From NCBI RefSeq assembly GCF_002699205.1, contig NZ_PABT01000038.1, forward strand, positions 25,690 through 89,689: 64,000 nt of DNA, in the 5' to 3' direction. Position 1 is the stretch's first letter. Each line of letters begins with the position of its first letter. Origin of the DNA: Allomuricauda sp. Its GTDB lineage: Bacteria; Bacteroidota; Bacteroidia; Flavobacteriales; Flavobacteriaceae. Below, in pieces: positions 35,935-45,736 of the stretch. The position numbers and the translations under genes are program-made. The notes under the pieces are model-generated. The model worked only from the letters and a program-made list of their open reading frames with translations, was not told where the DNA came from and searched no databases.

Positions 35935-37236
35935 TTACGTTTTTTTCTTGTTATACATCCTTTTGTTTATATAGTACGTGGCCAATCCCAAAATAAGATT
36001 CGCCAGTCCCGCCAAGGTTTCATAAGTGTTGTTCGTGAAAACAAAGATGATCATCCATAGGGACAATACCACATAGAGTATTTGAAAAAGGGGAAACAAC
36101 GGGCTTTTATATGCCTCCCCGTTTTGATGATCCCTACTTCCACGTAGTTTGAACACTCCCATGACCACCAGTAACGATGATATGGAAAGTAGGACGCCAC
36201 AATAGATCAATATTTGTTCAAAAGTCCCCGTTAAAATCAAAACACAACTGATGAAAAATTGGAACCAGAGTGCCCTTTTGGGGATTTCACCTTCTTTTCG
36301 AGGTTTAAAGTAGCCCCAAAGCCCATATACTTTCGCCATACTTGACGTTACCCTGGGACCTACCCATACCATGGCACTGATTCCAGAGATCAACAACAAC
36401 GAAATCGCCACGCCAAATAAGTTTCCATACTCCTCCCCCAACAGTTTTTTGGCCACGATGGCCCCTATGTCTATCTGCCCTACAAGCTCCTCCATGGGAA
36501 CATTCCTTAAGAATATATACTGTAACATAACGTACAGTACGGTAACCAAAAAAGTTCCCCCTATCAATGCGATGGGCAAGGATTTGGAGGGCCTTTTAAA
36601 CTCTTCCGTAATGTAGGCCGCTGCGTTCCATCCCGAATATGAGTAACTTACATATACCAATGCCACAGCAAATGCGGCAGAACCCACTTCCTTGAAATAT
36701 TCGTCCCCAAGGGCAAGGTCAATATGGGCTTGGGCAGGGGTCAGCAACCCGAACAATATGAAACCGACAATAAGGACCACCTTTAATAAGGTACCAATAT
36801 TTTGAAACTTTGAGCTGGTCCTTAGGTTTTGGACGTGGACAAAGGTAATCAGTGCTATCAATGCGATGCCCACTAATTTGACATTGTCACTCCCATATGG
36901 AAAGTATTCTACGACGGCTATTGCCGAAAGGGCTATGGGTGCGGCAAACCCAACGGTCAATGAGATCCAACCTGACAGATAACCCACCAAAGGACCATAA
37001 ATTTTGGACAGAAAGGCAAATTCCCCTCCCGACTTTTTAATCACCGTTCCCACTTCGGCATAACTGAAAGCACCTGACAGTGCCAAAACACCGCCCATTA
37101 CCCAAAGGGTCAATATGGCCGGGACATTGTTCAAATCTTTAAGTTGAAAACCTAGACTGGTAAATACTCCTGTACCAATCATATTGGCCACAACAATGGC
37201 CACACCCGTCATCGTCCCTATCTTATATTTTGACAC
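35935..37236 (-). CDS. APC superfamily amino acid permease
   Basis: A 433-residue inner-membrane protein with about 12 hydrophobic segments. The first helix region has MIGTGVFTSLGFQ, the unwound GxG(I/V)F substrate motif of the APC family; the second shows GALSGAFSYAEVG as in LAT-type exchangers. Substrate probably a neutral amino acid but not determinable. A TATATTTG box lies 49 bases upstream of the start, so the gene probably has its own promoter inside the end of the upstream broken gene. Followed by the exported methyltransferase gene. Confidence 0.88.
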   Translation of the reverse strand: MSKYKIGTMTGVAIVVANMIGTGVFTSLGFQLKDLNNVPAILTLWVMGGVLALSGAFSYAEVGTVIKKSGGEFAFLSKIYGPLVGYLSGWISLTVGFAAPIALSAIAVVEYFPYGSDNVKLVGIALIALITFVHVQNLRTSSKFQNIGTLLKVVLIVGFILFGLLTPAQAHIDLALGDEYFKEVGSAAFAVALVYVSYSYSGWNAAAYITEEFKRPSKSLPIALIGGTFLVTVLYVMLQYIFLRNVPMEELVGQIDIGAIVAKKLLGEEYGNLFGVAISLLLISGISAMVWVGPRVTSSMAKVYGLWGYFKPRKEGEIPKRALWFQFFISCVLILTGTFEQILIYCGVLLSISSLLVVMGVFKLRGSRDHQNGEAYKSPLFPLFQILYVVLSLWMIIFVFTNNTYETLAGLANLILGLATYYINKRMYNKKKT

Positions 37237-37239
37237 TTA

Positions 37240-37692
37240 TTATGGGCGTTTAGGGTTATCAATATTATTAATGCGTCTTTGTTGCAAATATAGTGATTTT
37301 CCTAAATCCAATGGGTACTTAAGGTATAAAACCCTCCCTATGTACATGTACCCTGAAACGTCTCTCGTTGTGAAAATGGCATTAATGATAGAAGCAAGAG
37401 AATCACTGCTGTCCCCTTTTCCTTTTCTACCCATAAGCTTTCCGGCCAAAACGCCAATGACAAGTAAAGCAACCCCAAGGGCAATGTACAGCAGGTAATT
37501 GGTCTCCCCTCCATCACCGCTCCTCTCACCAGCTTCTCTGGACGAGGTTCCTCCACCGGATGTCATTTCATCTTCATTGATTGACCTAAAGGCACTGCCC
37601 AAATAGGTTTTCTTTTCGGGACTGGCCAAAACAGTTATATTGTAAAGAGAGTTTTTTGGTTCGTCTGTTTCTATTTTAATGCCAAAACTACC
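37240..37692 (-). pseudogene. downstream half of a split membrane protein
   Basis: In the same frame as the gene at 37693 and separated from it only by one TGA. The 150 codons continue smoothly (GSFGIKIETDEPKNSLYNITV, then LASPEKKTYLGSAF), pass a Ser/Gly-rich linker and contain one membrane helix (YLLYIALGVALLVIGVLAG) followed by basic residues. On its own it has only a TTG start. The last part overlaps the promoter of the permease gene, so the true end may be earlier. Confidence 0.55.
37285..37311 (-). promoter_or_regulatory. candidate promoter of the amino acid permease gene
   Basis: TATATTTG on the minus strand (37285-37292) fits the -7 consensus exactly; a TTG at 37309-37311 is 16 bases upstream, one short of the usual spacing. 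Confidence 0.35.
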
Positions 37693-38055
37693 TCAAGTCC
37701 GTATTTTGAAATCTACCATATTATCTTGAGCATTTGCCGTATTTTGTTCCGCCTGTACTACCTCCCAATTATCCTTGGCTAGACTCACCTTCAAAGGAGT
37801 ACCATCAATGCTGGTCACCAATACATCCACAAAGTTGTACAGATCATGTCCCGTAACAAAGTGGTAATTAACAGAGTCGGACAGACGGTTAAAATAAACT
37901 ATGCCCAATTCTCCCTCGTGTCCCTCCCTCATATCGGCCAGTAATTTCTGTTCCACTGGTTGTATGGCTTTGTCCAATGTAAAAGGTTGTGCAAGTCCTT
38001 GAAAAACTCCAATGAACATAAAACCTATAAACAGAATATGTTGTAGTGGTTTCAT
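37693..38055 (-). CDS. exported protein, N-terminal half of a gene split by TGA
   Basis: A 120-residue frame with a signal peptide (residues 1-22, cleavage after GLA) and a mixed alpha/beta body ending DFKIRT. The codon after that is TGA (37693-37695), after which the same frame continues with related-looking sequence and a membrane helix. A change from TGG (Trp) or CGA (Arg) would explain the stop. Without the stop it would be a type I membrane protein of about 270 residues. Follows the frameshifted lipoprotein gene by 5 bp. Family not recognised. Confidence 0.6.
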   Translation of the reverse strand: MKPLQHILFIGFMFIGVFQGLAQPFTLDKAIQPVEQKLLADMREGHEGELGIVYFNRLSDSVNYHFVTGHDLYNFVDVLVTSIDGTPLKVSLAKDNWEVVQAEQNTANAQDNMVDFKIRT

Positions 38056-38060
38056 TTTAT

Positions 38061-38664
38061 TTATTTCTTATAGTGATCAATCAGGTAATTGGCAATTTTA
38101 TAAGTGTTCTGTTTCTGTTCTTCCTTTTGGGAATCCGTCAGTTTGGGACCACTGGTGTTTAAATAACTGTAACTGACTTTTATAGGGTTTTCATAGTTGG
38201 TGTTTAACAGCAGCAAGAATCCCTGTACGGGATGTCTTTTTATATAGGTATCGCCGGATTTGCTTATGCTGACATCGACCATCTCGTTCTTAAGTCCACT
38301 TTTTATTTGGTCTTCAACAATGTTTTTGTCTCCCCATTTTTCAAGGCTAATTCCGTAATTGACCGTAAAATTTCCTGGATGGGTTACTTTGTACCAACAA
38401 CTACCCTGATAGTTGCTTTGTTCTTCTACTTGATGATTACTGTATCCCAAAGCCTCGGCCAATTGGGAGGTGGTAAGTTTACAATCTCCACTTGGAGTGT
38501 ATAGTTGGGTATAATTTTTGCTCCAAATCCATTGTACCGGTAGCTTCCAATTTTACATCTGCTCCAGACCTCCCTGTCGTTGATTTTTCCTTTTTTCCTG
38601 TATGGCCACAAGCAGCTATTAGCAACACGCCCAAAAAGACAATGGCAATGTTTGATACTTTCAT
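38061..38664 (-). pseudogene. lipoprotein gene with one frameshift
   Basis: The first frame starts at 38664 with a lipoprotein signal (lipobox LIAAC, residues 15-19) and reads to MDLEQKLYPTI. From about 38495-38503 the coding sense passes to the next frame (TPSGDCKLTTSQLAEALGYS) and continues to TAA at 38061. Insertion of one base would restore a protein of about 200 residues. The body contains GSCWYKVTHPGNFTVNYGI and ends IANYLIDHYKK. No family recognised. Lies just upstream of the TGA-split gene in the same orientation. Confidence 0.6.
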
Positions 38665-38736
38665 GATGTTGTTATAATGTTTATTAGAACCCTCTTATTT
38701 TAGAATTTGGCATACAGTTAAGCCCTATCGCATGGA

Positions 38737-39432
38737 TTATTCATCAATTCTATCCACTTTAATATTCGCTATCTCCAAGGGTTCATATTTGATATAATAG
38801 TTCTCTGCCCCAGCAATAATTGGACTTATCTTGATTTCCTTGTTATCGCCAATAAAATCGAACATAATTTCATCGTATTGGTTGTTGATAAACCAAGTTT
38901 CATTATATCTTCCCGTGACATTGGTCATCACTTTTTTGTTTCCGTATTCGCCGGGTTTAAGTTTGATGATTACGCGGTATCTTTGTCCGGCCTCTGGATT
39001 GAATTGCAAAACCAGATACCTCATTTCAGGCAGAAATCCAGGTCCTCCATTGTTTGCTCGCGGGTAATATTTGTTTTCTGGATACACACTGATGTATCTA
39101 GCGGACTGCTCAAATTTTCCAAAATATGACACCACCTTCATGTCCTTGTCCGTCATTCGCCCAGGTTCAATTTCCCATGATTTGTTGTGCTTAAGCTTTA
39201 ATAAAGCAGAACGATCATATGTGGTTGCAGGAAGTTTTGCTATTTGTTGTGCATTAAGGCTTTCAAATTTTTTCACCTCTATCCTTTGTGGCTTGGCAAT
39301 GATTTTGTTGCTCAAATCTATTTTAGAGGGCTGAGAAACATTGATGTTTGTGTTCTTGGGCAACTTTTGGGCATGCAACGTGCACATTCCCGCTACCATT
39401 GTCGCTAATAATAATTTAACTATGGATTTCAT
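38737..39432 (-). CDS. secreted protein of unknown function
   Basis: A 231-residue protein. The start at 39432 begins a signal peptide (MKSIVKLLLATMVAGMCTLHAQ); the frame is open 37 codons further upstream into the neighbouring gene. The mature region is Lys/Asn-rich, then beta-rich (YRVIIKLKPGEYGNKKVMTN, NQYDEIMFDFIGDN), like a single beta-sandwich domain. Not recognised. It follows the kelch lipoprotein gene in the same direction (31 bp). Confidence 0.7.
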   Translation of the reverse strand: MKSIVKLLLATMVAGMCTLHAQKLPKNTNINVSQPSKIDLSNKIIAKPQRIEVKKFESLNAQQIAKLPATTYDRSALLKLKHNKSWEIEPGRMTDKDMKVVSYFGKFEQSARYISVYPENKYYPRANNGGPGFLPEMRYLVLQFNPEAGQRYRVIIKLKPGEYGNKKVMTNVTGRYNETWFINNQYDEIMFDFIGDNKEIKISPIIAGAENYYIKYEPLEIANIKVDRIDE

Positions 39433-39463
39433 AAGCTTATTTAATTGAAGTGTTACGTGATGT

Positions 39464-40765
39464 TCAGTTAAGCTTCCAAACGGTATTGTTTGTTTCGTTA
39501 AAATTGCTCCGTATCGTTCCTCCAATGGCAAACAGTTTTCCATTTAAATTGACCAGAGAATAATGAAGGGCACGGATGGGCACCGCATCAATTGTTGTTG
39601 CCAAACTCCAGTCCACTCCGGTTGGGGAATGATAAAAAGTGGAACTTTGGTTTGGGCCCTCCACAGGAGTGGTCATCAATATGATGGTATTGTCGGTAGT
39701 TACTGTTCGAACTGAGATATAGCCTCTCTCCTGGATATTGGAAACAACGGGGGTGGACCAGTTGATGCCATCCGTACTCGTTCTTGTGGCGATTTCCTCT
39801 ATATCCGAATCCGGGTTGGGCTCAAAGCCATATAAGGTTTCATTAAAGGATTCAAGTTGAAAGCCGTACTTTGTCTCAAATCCATGATTTTCTGTTTCCA
39901 AGTTCCAATTTAGACCATCTGTACTACTATACACATATCGTTCCGGAGATAGGTCTTCAACATCGGCGGAGTAACCTGCAATCCGAAAGATTTTATCTCC
40001 CAAAACTGTAAATTTTGAATTTTGATATTGTATAAATGGCGTGGTCTCCGTTTCCTCCACCCATGCAATGCCATCTTCAGAGCTAAAGATCCTAAAAGAC
40101 TGGTAACCATCATATATACCTCCATAGATCCATAATTTACCGTTAAAGGCAATCAATTCATGTCCATAGATGCCACCAAAGGGAAGGTTGCCTTCCAAGG
40201 TCCAATTTTCACCATCATCGCTGGACCAGATATCTGTAAGGGCGACATCTGAATCATCCCGTCCTCCAATAACCCAGATCTTGTCATCAAAGACTTCGAC
40301 CGCAGCGGCTTTTCTGGCACCGTATGCAGCATCTTCGGTGATCAAACTGGGAAAGATGATTTCCGTTGTAAAGCTTTGTATTTCACTTTCAGCTACTATA
40401 TGCCCCTCTTCAAAAGCGACGACTTGCCAAAAATAGTCGGTATTCAATGCCAGGGCATCGGCTTCCCCGATCTCATGGGATGTTGTTGTAAGTCCCGATT
40501 CGATTTCGGTCAGTGCATCTTCAGAGGTCCCGAGAAATAAGGAATAGGTTATCTGTTTATCGCTGTCATGGTTCTCCCAGCTAATGGTAGGGGTTTTGGA
40601 AACAGGGCTTTCGTTGTCGGCCGGGCTCAAGGTTGTCAATGTTTCTATGGTGATGACGTCCCCGTCATCATCTCCATCGTCACCACTCTTTCCGTTGTCG
40701 TCACTGCTGCATCCCAACAGGATAAGCGTAAAACATACAAGTATTGGTTTACAAAAATGCTTCAT
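39464..40765 (-). CDS. lipoprotein with FN3/Ig-like domain and kelch-type propeller
   Basis: A 433-residue lipoprotein. The start at 40765 gives a lipobox (LILLGC), followed by an acidic linker (SGDDGDDDGD). Residues about 40-135 form a fibronectin-type-III-like domain (SPADNESPVSKTPTISW ... YFWQVVAFEEG). From there repeats of the form DKIWVIGGRDDSD, GKLWIYGGIYDG, DKIFRIAGYS and GKLFAIGGTI mark a kelch-like beta-propeller, with SSDDGENWT-type segments. It is probably a surface binding protein; ligand unknown. Confidence 0.8.
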   Translation of the reverse strand: MKHFCKPILVCFTLILLGCSSDDNGKSGDDGDDDGDVITIETLTTLSPADNESPVSKTPTISWENHDSDKQITYSLFLGTSEDALTEIESGLTTTSHEIGEADALALNTDYFWQVVAFEEGHIVAESEIQSFTTEIIFPSLITEDAAYGARKAAAVEVFDDKIWVIGGRDDSDVALTDIWSSDDGENWTLEGNLPFGGIYGHELIAFNGKLWIYGGIYDGYQSFRIFSSEDGIAWVEETETTPFIQYQNSKFTVLGDKIFRIAGYSADVEDLSPERYVYSSTDGLNWNLETENHGFETKYGFQLESFNETLYGFEPNPDSDIEEIATRTSTDGINWSTPVVSNIQERGYISVRTVTTDNTIILMTTPVEGPNQSSTFYHSPTGVDWSLATTIDAVPIRALHYSLVNLNGKLFAIGGTIRSNFNETNNTVWKLN

Positions 40766-40808
40766 GGATATGTTGATTTTATGTTGTTGATTGTACATGG
40801 GAAGGGGA

Positions 40809-41320
40809 TTAATATGTTAGGCCAAAGTGATTCATTACTTCGTGGTAGCTCATTTTGTCAAAGTCTGGTTTTTGTCCATCTTTTGCAGTGGTATTGCTAG
40901 GGGGGATGATGATATATCTGAAATCAGTGAAAACACTAAAGAATGTCGGTGTTCCATCAACAGTTCGGGCAATAAAGGTAATTTCTCCCAAAGTTTCGGG
41001 AAATACCACATAAAAGGTTTATTACTGAAAACCACTGGAATGGGTACCACTGTCACGCCAGCCCGGCTATATACCATAACAGTACTAGAATTTAAAATTT
41101 CACTGGTGAATGTTTCATCGGTTACCGTGAAGCTTGTATAGTTAGCCGAGTCATCGGAAAACTCCTCTGGTATCCAAGGGGAGACCATAACATTGGCATT
41201 TCCGGGTTCCCCTTGGGGTCCGGGGGCACCGTCCATACCATCTTCCACAAAACAGCTTATCAATATAACTCCCGATAAAAGAGCCATTATGGCCTTTGAA
41301 AAAATCTGGTTTGTTTTCAT
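40809..41320 (-). pseudogene. collagen-motif lipoprotein gene with a frameshift
   Basis: The first frame starts at 41320 with a lipoprotein signal (lipobox LISC) and a short collagen-like stretch (GAPGPQGEPGNANV). After VTVVPIPVVFSN the sense passes at about 41015-41022 to another frame reading TFYVVFPETLGEITF and ending MNHFGLTY. One more A in the AAA run would rejoin them into about 170 residues, a common size for Bacteroidota proteins with this GPQGEPGNANV start. The unshifted tail lacks such sense. It may be a genuine mutation or a homopolymer error. Confidence 0.6.
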
Positions 41321-41353
41321 AATAGTCGTATGGTTTTTAGTTTCATTTATGGG

Positions 41354-41503
41354 TTATTTCTTGGAGAAATGTGTACTCTTGATGATTTTGTTTCTGTTGA
41401 TGATTTTTAACTTGTATTTGCCCTTTCTCAATTTGTTGATGTTCAAATAAATCTCAAATTGGGGAACTTCATCCAGTATGCCTTCATACCTCTTTTTCTT
41501 CAT
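41354..41503 (-). CDS. small conserved-looking basic protein (49 aa)
   Basis: ATG at 41503, TAA at 41354, 49 residues starting MKKKRYEGILDEVPQFEIYL and ending THFSKK. The composition is strongly protein-like (amphipathic, Lys-rich, no hydrophobic segment), and the N-terminal pattern resembles short uncharacterised Flavobacteriaceae proteins. It is separated by 33 bp from the collagen-motif gene downstream. Function unknown; could bind nucleic acid given its charge, which is speculation. Confidence 0.55.
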   Translation of the reverse strand: MKKKRYEGILDEVPQFEIYLNINKLRKGKYKLKIINRNKIIKSTHFSKK

Positions 41504-41675
41504 GATGATATGAAGTGTTTTGTGTTAGTCAATTGGTAAGGAGGAGTGAATTCATGCATATCGATCTTTCAACTCCAATGCAAACCTAATGGTATGTGAT
41601 ATGAGGGGCTATGAATTATGTATCAAAGCTTATAAAATATGTAACAGAGCTTAAGCACCTTGGCCTGAAAGGGGG

Positions 41676-44501
41676 TTAGGAAGATTCTTTTTTACTGAAT
41701 TCAGAAGGAGATATTCCGTAGATTTCCCTAAAACATTTTGTAAAATAGGAATGATCGTTAAAACCGACCTGGTATCCGATTTCGGAGATATTGGCATCAG
41801 TTTTTTTAAGCAGGGAAGCGGCCAATTTCAATCGTTGGTTCCGAATGAATTCAGAGGCGGTCTGGCCCGTGAGTGCCTTTAATTTTCGATGCAGTTGCAT
41901 ACGGCTCATACCGAGTGCCTCCGCAAAGGCTCCCGTACTAAAATCGGATTTTACCAATTGGTTGTCCAACACATTTTGAAGGGATTTTAAAAAGCGTTCG
42001 TCATAAGAACTGATGGCAATGTCCTTTGGGATTAAAACGAGCTCTTGGCTAAAACGCTCTTGTAGTTTTCTGCGGCTTTCCAGTAGGTTTTCCACGGTCT
42101 GTTTTAAAATTTTGTTGTTGAACGGCTTGGTCAGGTAGACATCGGCACCTGTTTCCAATCCCTTCAATCGATTTTCGTCACCTGCCTTGGCGGTGAGCAT
42201 AACAATGGGAATGTGGGAGGTAGTGTCGTTGGTCTTACAGTTTTCGGTCAATTTCAGTCCATCGTCCTTGGGCATCATCAAATCGGTTATGATAAGGTCG
42301 GGCACTTGTTTCAGTGCTTTTTGAAAACCCATGCTCCCGTTTTCGGCGGTAACAATGCTGTATTCCACATCAAAAATGGAGGAAACGTAGGTACGAAGAT
42401 CCTCATTGTCGTCCACGATCAGAATAATGTCCTTGTTTTCTTGGCTTTCGCGGGGAGCTGTTTCGCTTTCATTCCCGGAGGTAACCGTATGTTCTTGATA
42501 TGTCCCGTTTGAAGGTGTTGGTACCGTAGGTGCTACTTTCTCCCCGTTCGCGTAATTGGTTTCAAGTATGGGAAGTTGTATGTAAAAAGTGACACTATGG
42601 GTATCGCTTTCAACTTTAATGGTGCCTTTGTGCAGTTCGACCAGTTCCTTGGTCAATGCCAGGCCAATGCCCGAACCTGTTTTATCTTTATGGCTACGGT
42701 GAAAGCGGTTGAATATTTCCTGTATTTCTTGGTCTGTTAGGGATACGCCTGTATTTTTTACCGATAATGAAAGCTTTCCTTGAATTGTTTTGGCCATAAA
42801 ATCGATTGTGGCATTTTCAGGACTGTATTTGAGTGCATTTCCCAAAAGGTTGCCCACGACTTTCTCAAGTACATCAGGATCATACCAATAATAATTTTCA
42901 TCAATGGAAATTTCAATGTTCAGCTGTTGGGCTTTTTTTTGGGCATTGAACAAAAACGATTCTACCTGGGATTTCAAAAAAGTGGACAATGGTCCTTTGG
43001 AAACATTCAGTTTGTAAAACCCAGATTCCAGTTTTGATAGGTCCAATAACTGGTCGACCAAAGCGGCCAGTCGTTCGGTGCTCCTTTTGACAATGTCCAA
43101 ATGCTGTCTGTCCTTTTGGCTTAGGGCGGCATTTTCGAGTTGTTGCTCCACGGGCCCTTGTATCAAGGCCAAGGGCGTACGCAACTCATGGGATATATTG
43201 GCAAAGAAGTTCGATTTGGCGGCATCCAGCTCCCTTAATTTTTTGTTCGTTCTTTGACGGTTGCGATAGAGCACGAACAGAAACAGTCCGGCCAATGAAC
43301 TTATCCCTATTCCTCCCAAAAAAAGAGTGCGCTGATTCCTTTTTTGTTGTTCGGCAAGTTCATTTTGTGATTTCAACAGTGCTATTTCCTGTTCTCTTTT
43401 TTGTGTTTGGTATTTGGCTTCAAGGTCCAGAGCAAGGCTTTTTTGCTTTCTGGCCTCCAGAGAATCTTGCAGAACGAATGATTGTCCATAGTATTCGACC
43501 GCTTGCTCAAAGTCCCCGGTTTTTCCATAAGATTCCGCAAGGTTTTTGGTGATTCCTAATAAAATGCCACTGGAACCGGCATCGGATTGTTTGAAATAAC
43601 CGTACGCCCGTTCAAAGTACGGTATGGCTTGTTTGTACTTGCCTATTCTATAGAGAAAGCCAGCATAGCTCCAGTTGGCATTTGCAATTAGATCGGGATT
43701 CCCTGTTTTGGTCAGAAGGTCAAACTTTTTTTTATAATAGGCATCGGCTTGATTATAATTGTTCAGGTCGGTCTCAATAATGCCCAAAGATCCACAAATC
43801 CTGGCAACCTCTTTAATAGAGCCAGTACGTTCATAAAAAGAGAGACTTTTCATTAAATAGGGTTTGGCCTTTTGATACTCTTTTCTTTGCCCATAAATAT
43901 TTCCCAGCATACTATATCCGTAATGCGCAGATACTTCATTATTTATATCTAAGGCCATTTTTATTCCGCGTCTAAAGTAGCCTTCTGCCTTTCCTATATA
44001 CGAAGTGTCTTGCACACTATAGGTTCTCAAGAGTACATTGCCAAGATTGAAAAGTGCACTTACCACGTGGGAATTCCTTTCACCGAAGAATTGAGAAATA
44101 GAATCTATTTGTTGATAGGTGGCGATTGCATCAATATCTTCAAACTTTTGGAAGTGTATGTTTCCTATGGCATGTAAGGCACTGGTGGTCACTTCGGGTA
44201 ATTGATGTTCTAAGCCCAAGGCGAGTGCTTTATTCGCATAGTACTCTGTAGAATCGTAATTATCTTTTTCAAAATAAAGATAGGCTATCTGAGCTTGTGC
44301 TTTTCCCAAGTGTAAATTGGAGGAGGTCTCCTTTGCGATTTCAAGATTTTGCAATGCCAGCCGTAGGGCATCATCATATGCTGAAATCTTAAATAAGGAG
44401 TCTATTTGAGATTGGTTGGTCAAAAACTCCTGGGGTATATTTTGACCAAATGATGAAATACATATTGAAGTCAGAATTAAAACCAAGATATTCTTTATCA
44501 T
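41676..44501 (-). CDS. hybrid two-component regulator: TPR sensor, histidine kinase, receiver, AraC
   Basis: A 941-residue protein. Signal peptide (residues 1-19), about nine TPR-like repeats to about residue 370 in place of the usual propeller sensor, a coiled coil (EQEIALLKSQNELAEQQKR), one membrane helix (FLGGIGISSLAGLFLFVLY), HisKA (FFANISHELRTPLAL), HATPase (VVGNLLGNALKYSP, GSGIGLALTKELVE), receiver (ILIVDDNEDLRTYV, phosphoacceptor Asp in IITDLMMPKDDG) and AraC HTH (ISEIGYQVGFNDHSYFTKCF). It would sense a periplasmic signal and bind DNA itself. Target genes unknown. Confidence 0.93.
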   Translation of the reverse strand: MIKNILVLILTSICISSFGQNIPQEFLTNQSQIDSLFKISAYDDALRLALQNLEIAKETSSNLHLGKAQAQIAYLYFEKDNYDSTEYYANKALALGLEHQLPEVTTSALHAIGNIHFQKFEDIDAIATYQQIDSISQFFGERNSHVVSALFNLGNVLLRTYSVQDTSYIGKAEGYFRRGIKMALDINNEVSAHYGYSMLGNIYGQRKEYQKAKPYLMKSLSFYERTGSIKEVARICGSLGIIETDLNNYNQADAYYKKKFDLLTKTGNPDLIANANWSYAGFLYRIGKYKQAIPYFERAYGYFKQSDAGSSGILLGITKNLAESYGKTGDFEQAVEYYGQSFVLQDSLEARKQKSLALDLEAKYQTQKREQEIALLKSQNELAEQQKRNQRTLFLGGIGISSLAGLFLFVLYRNRQRTNKKLRELDAAKSNFFANISHELRTPLALIQGPVEQQLENAALSQKDRQHLDIVKRSTERLAALVDQLLDLSKLESGFYKLNVSKGPLSTFLKSQVESFLFNAQKKAQQLNIEISIDENYYWYDPDVLEKVVGNLLGNALKYSPENATIDFMAKTIQGKLSLSVKNTGVSLTDQEIQEIFNRFHRSHKDKTGSGIGLALTKELVELHKGTIKVESDTHSVTFYIQLPILETNYANGEKVAPTVPTPSNGTYQEHTVTSGNESETAPRESQENKDIILIVDDNEDLRTYVSSIFDVEYSIVTAENGSMGFQKALKQVPDLIITDLMMPKDDGLKLTENCKTNDTTSHIPIVMLTAKAGDENRLKGLETGADVYLTKPFNNKILKQTVENLLESRRKLQERFSQELVLIPKDIAISSYDERFLKSLQNVLDNQLVKSDFSTGAFAEALGMSRMQLHRKLKALTGQTASEFIRNQRLKLAASLLKKTDANISEIGYQVGFNDHSYFTKCFREIYGISPSEFSKKESS

Positions 44502-44644
44502 AAAATCAATTTTTTCATCAGCAATAGGGTGAAGTTAAATAAAATATTATGTACTGAATTTAGTCTCAACAGGATTTTGCTGTAATCATAGGGATTGAAT
44601 GCCCAAAATCATCAGATTTAATTTGGAAAACTGATAGAATACTA

Positions 44645-45020
44645 ATACTACCGAGTGAGGTTACCCCATCTGCAAATTGAAAACATTATTCTCTTCATGT
44701 GAGGTAATCCAAAGGTCTATTGGCTTCAATTTTATATCGTTCCAATCTCCATTCTGTTATTTTAAGCTTTAGATTGGTTTTCCATGGGCCATTTTGTTTT
44801 TCATCAAATTGCGTCAATTTTTTCGTCAAAAATTTCCAGTGTTTACAGGGCTTCCCAAAGGGTTTACTGTAGATTTCGGAGAAGTATACTGTAACCCCTG
44901 GTTTTGCACAATATTCCAAACTCCGTTCAATTAACTGTTTTTCAATGCGTTGACAACTCAAAAAACAACCGTGATGGCGCAATTTGCTCATCACCCTCTT
45001 GCTATTTCTTCGTCCCGCAA
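44645..45020 (-). repeat. about 375-bp diverged direct repeat, copy 1
   Basis: Aligns along its length with 52823-53215 at roughly 75-80 per cent identity by eye, in the same orientation. The best conserved blocks are TTTTTCGTCAAAAATTTCCA, GGGTTTACTGTAGATTTCGG and ACCGTGATGGCGCAATTTGC, and each copy ends in a different hairpin (here TCCCGCAAGCGGGA). The minus-strand frame 44695-45063 is part of the repeat; the other copy needs two frames, so coding is doubtful. It lies about 500 bp outside the left attachment repeat. Confidence 0.7.
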
Positions 45021-45522
45021 GCGGGACCGAATAAATACAGCTTGATTGAAAATCAGCTCCCACATAAATATTCTTTGGTCTGTACGGACTTTAGGAAAGT
45101 CAAATCAATTATTTAGTTGCCGTACAAAAGATGCATGTAATCATTTATAAATCTACCATTTTATAAACAAAATAAAATGCATAGCGGATTGAAAAAAGGC
45201 TATGTTTAGATAATGTGTCCAGGGATATTACACCGATTCACAAATCAAAAAGGAATATCCAAAACTAAAGACAGTAATTTTTGATAATCTTTTAATGGTT
45301 TTAGTTACCCAATACAAAATAACCTAAACCAAATTAAAAGCATCTCAAAAAAAGTCTGATGGTTTCTATGTTTGAAGAATGGTGAAAATGAGTAAAAACA
45401 ATTTAAATGGATTCAAAATTTAACAAATCAGAACAATCAGAGTTGAATTTTGTTAAAAAAAACGTAGAGTTTTCAAAAAATAAGCCTCAGAAAGAAAAAC
45501 TCTCCAAGGCCCCTTATTAATT

Positions 45523-45546
45523 AGTGATCGCGGAAGGATTTGAACC
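45523..45546 (+). repeat. distal attachment-site repeat (displaced tRNA 3' end)
   Basis: AGTGATCGCGGAAGGATT followed by TGAACC; one base differs from the tRNA copy. To its left is a GC-richer imperfect dyad (about 45480-45515) followed on the minus strand by T residues, probably the original tRNA terminator. Confidence 0.75.
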
Positions 45547-45736
45547 CCATCCGCTAACCCCTAAGTTTACTGGGTTTCACCTTGCTTATGTTTTGTAACT
45601 AACCGAATTACAGACCACTATGAGCAATCTCATTTCGTAGGACCCAAAATTAACTATAAAATATTAAACCTGTCCTAAAAATCGGGGTTTCTACATTCAT
45701 GCCCATGAATAAATTCAAAGGTTTGTATGAGGTATA

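Noticed and set aside
44695..45063. Minus-strand 122-codon frame as a gene
   Set aside because: It coincides with the 375-bp repeat; the second copy needs two frames, and conservation is strongest at palindromes, so I treat it as repeat sequence.
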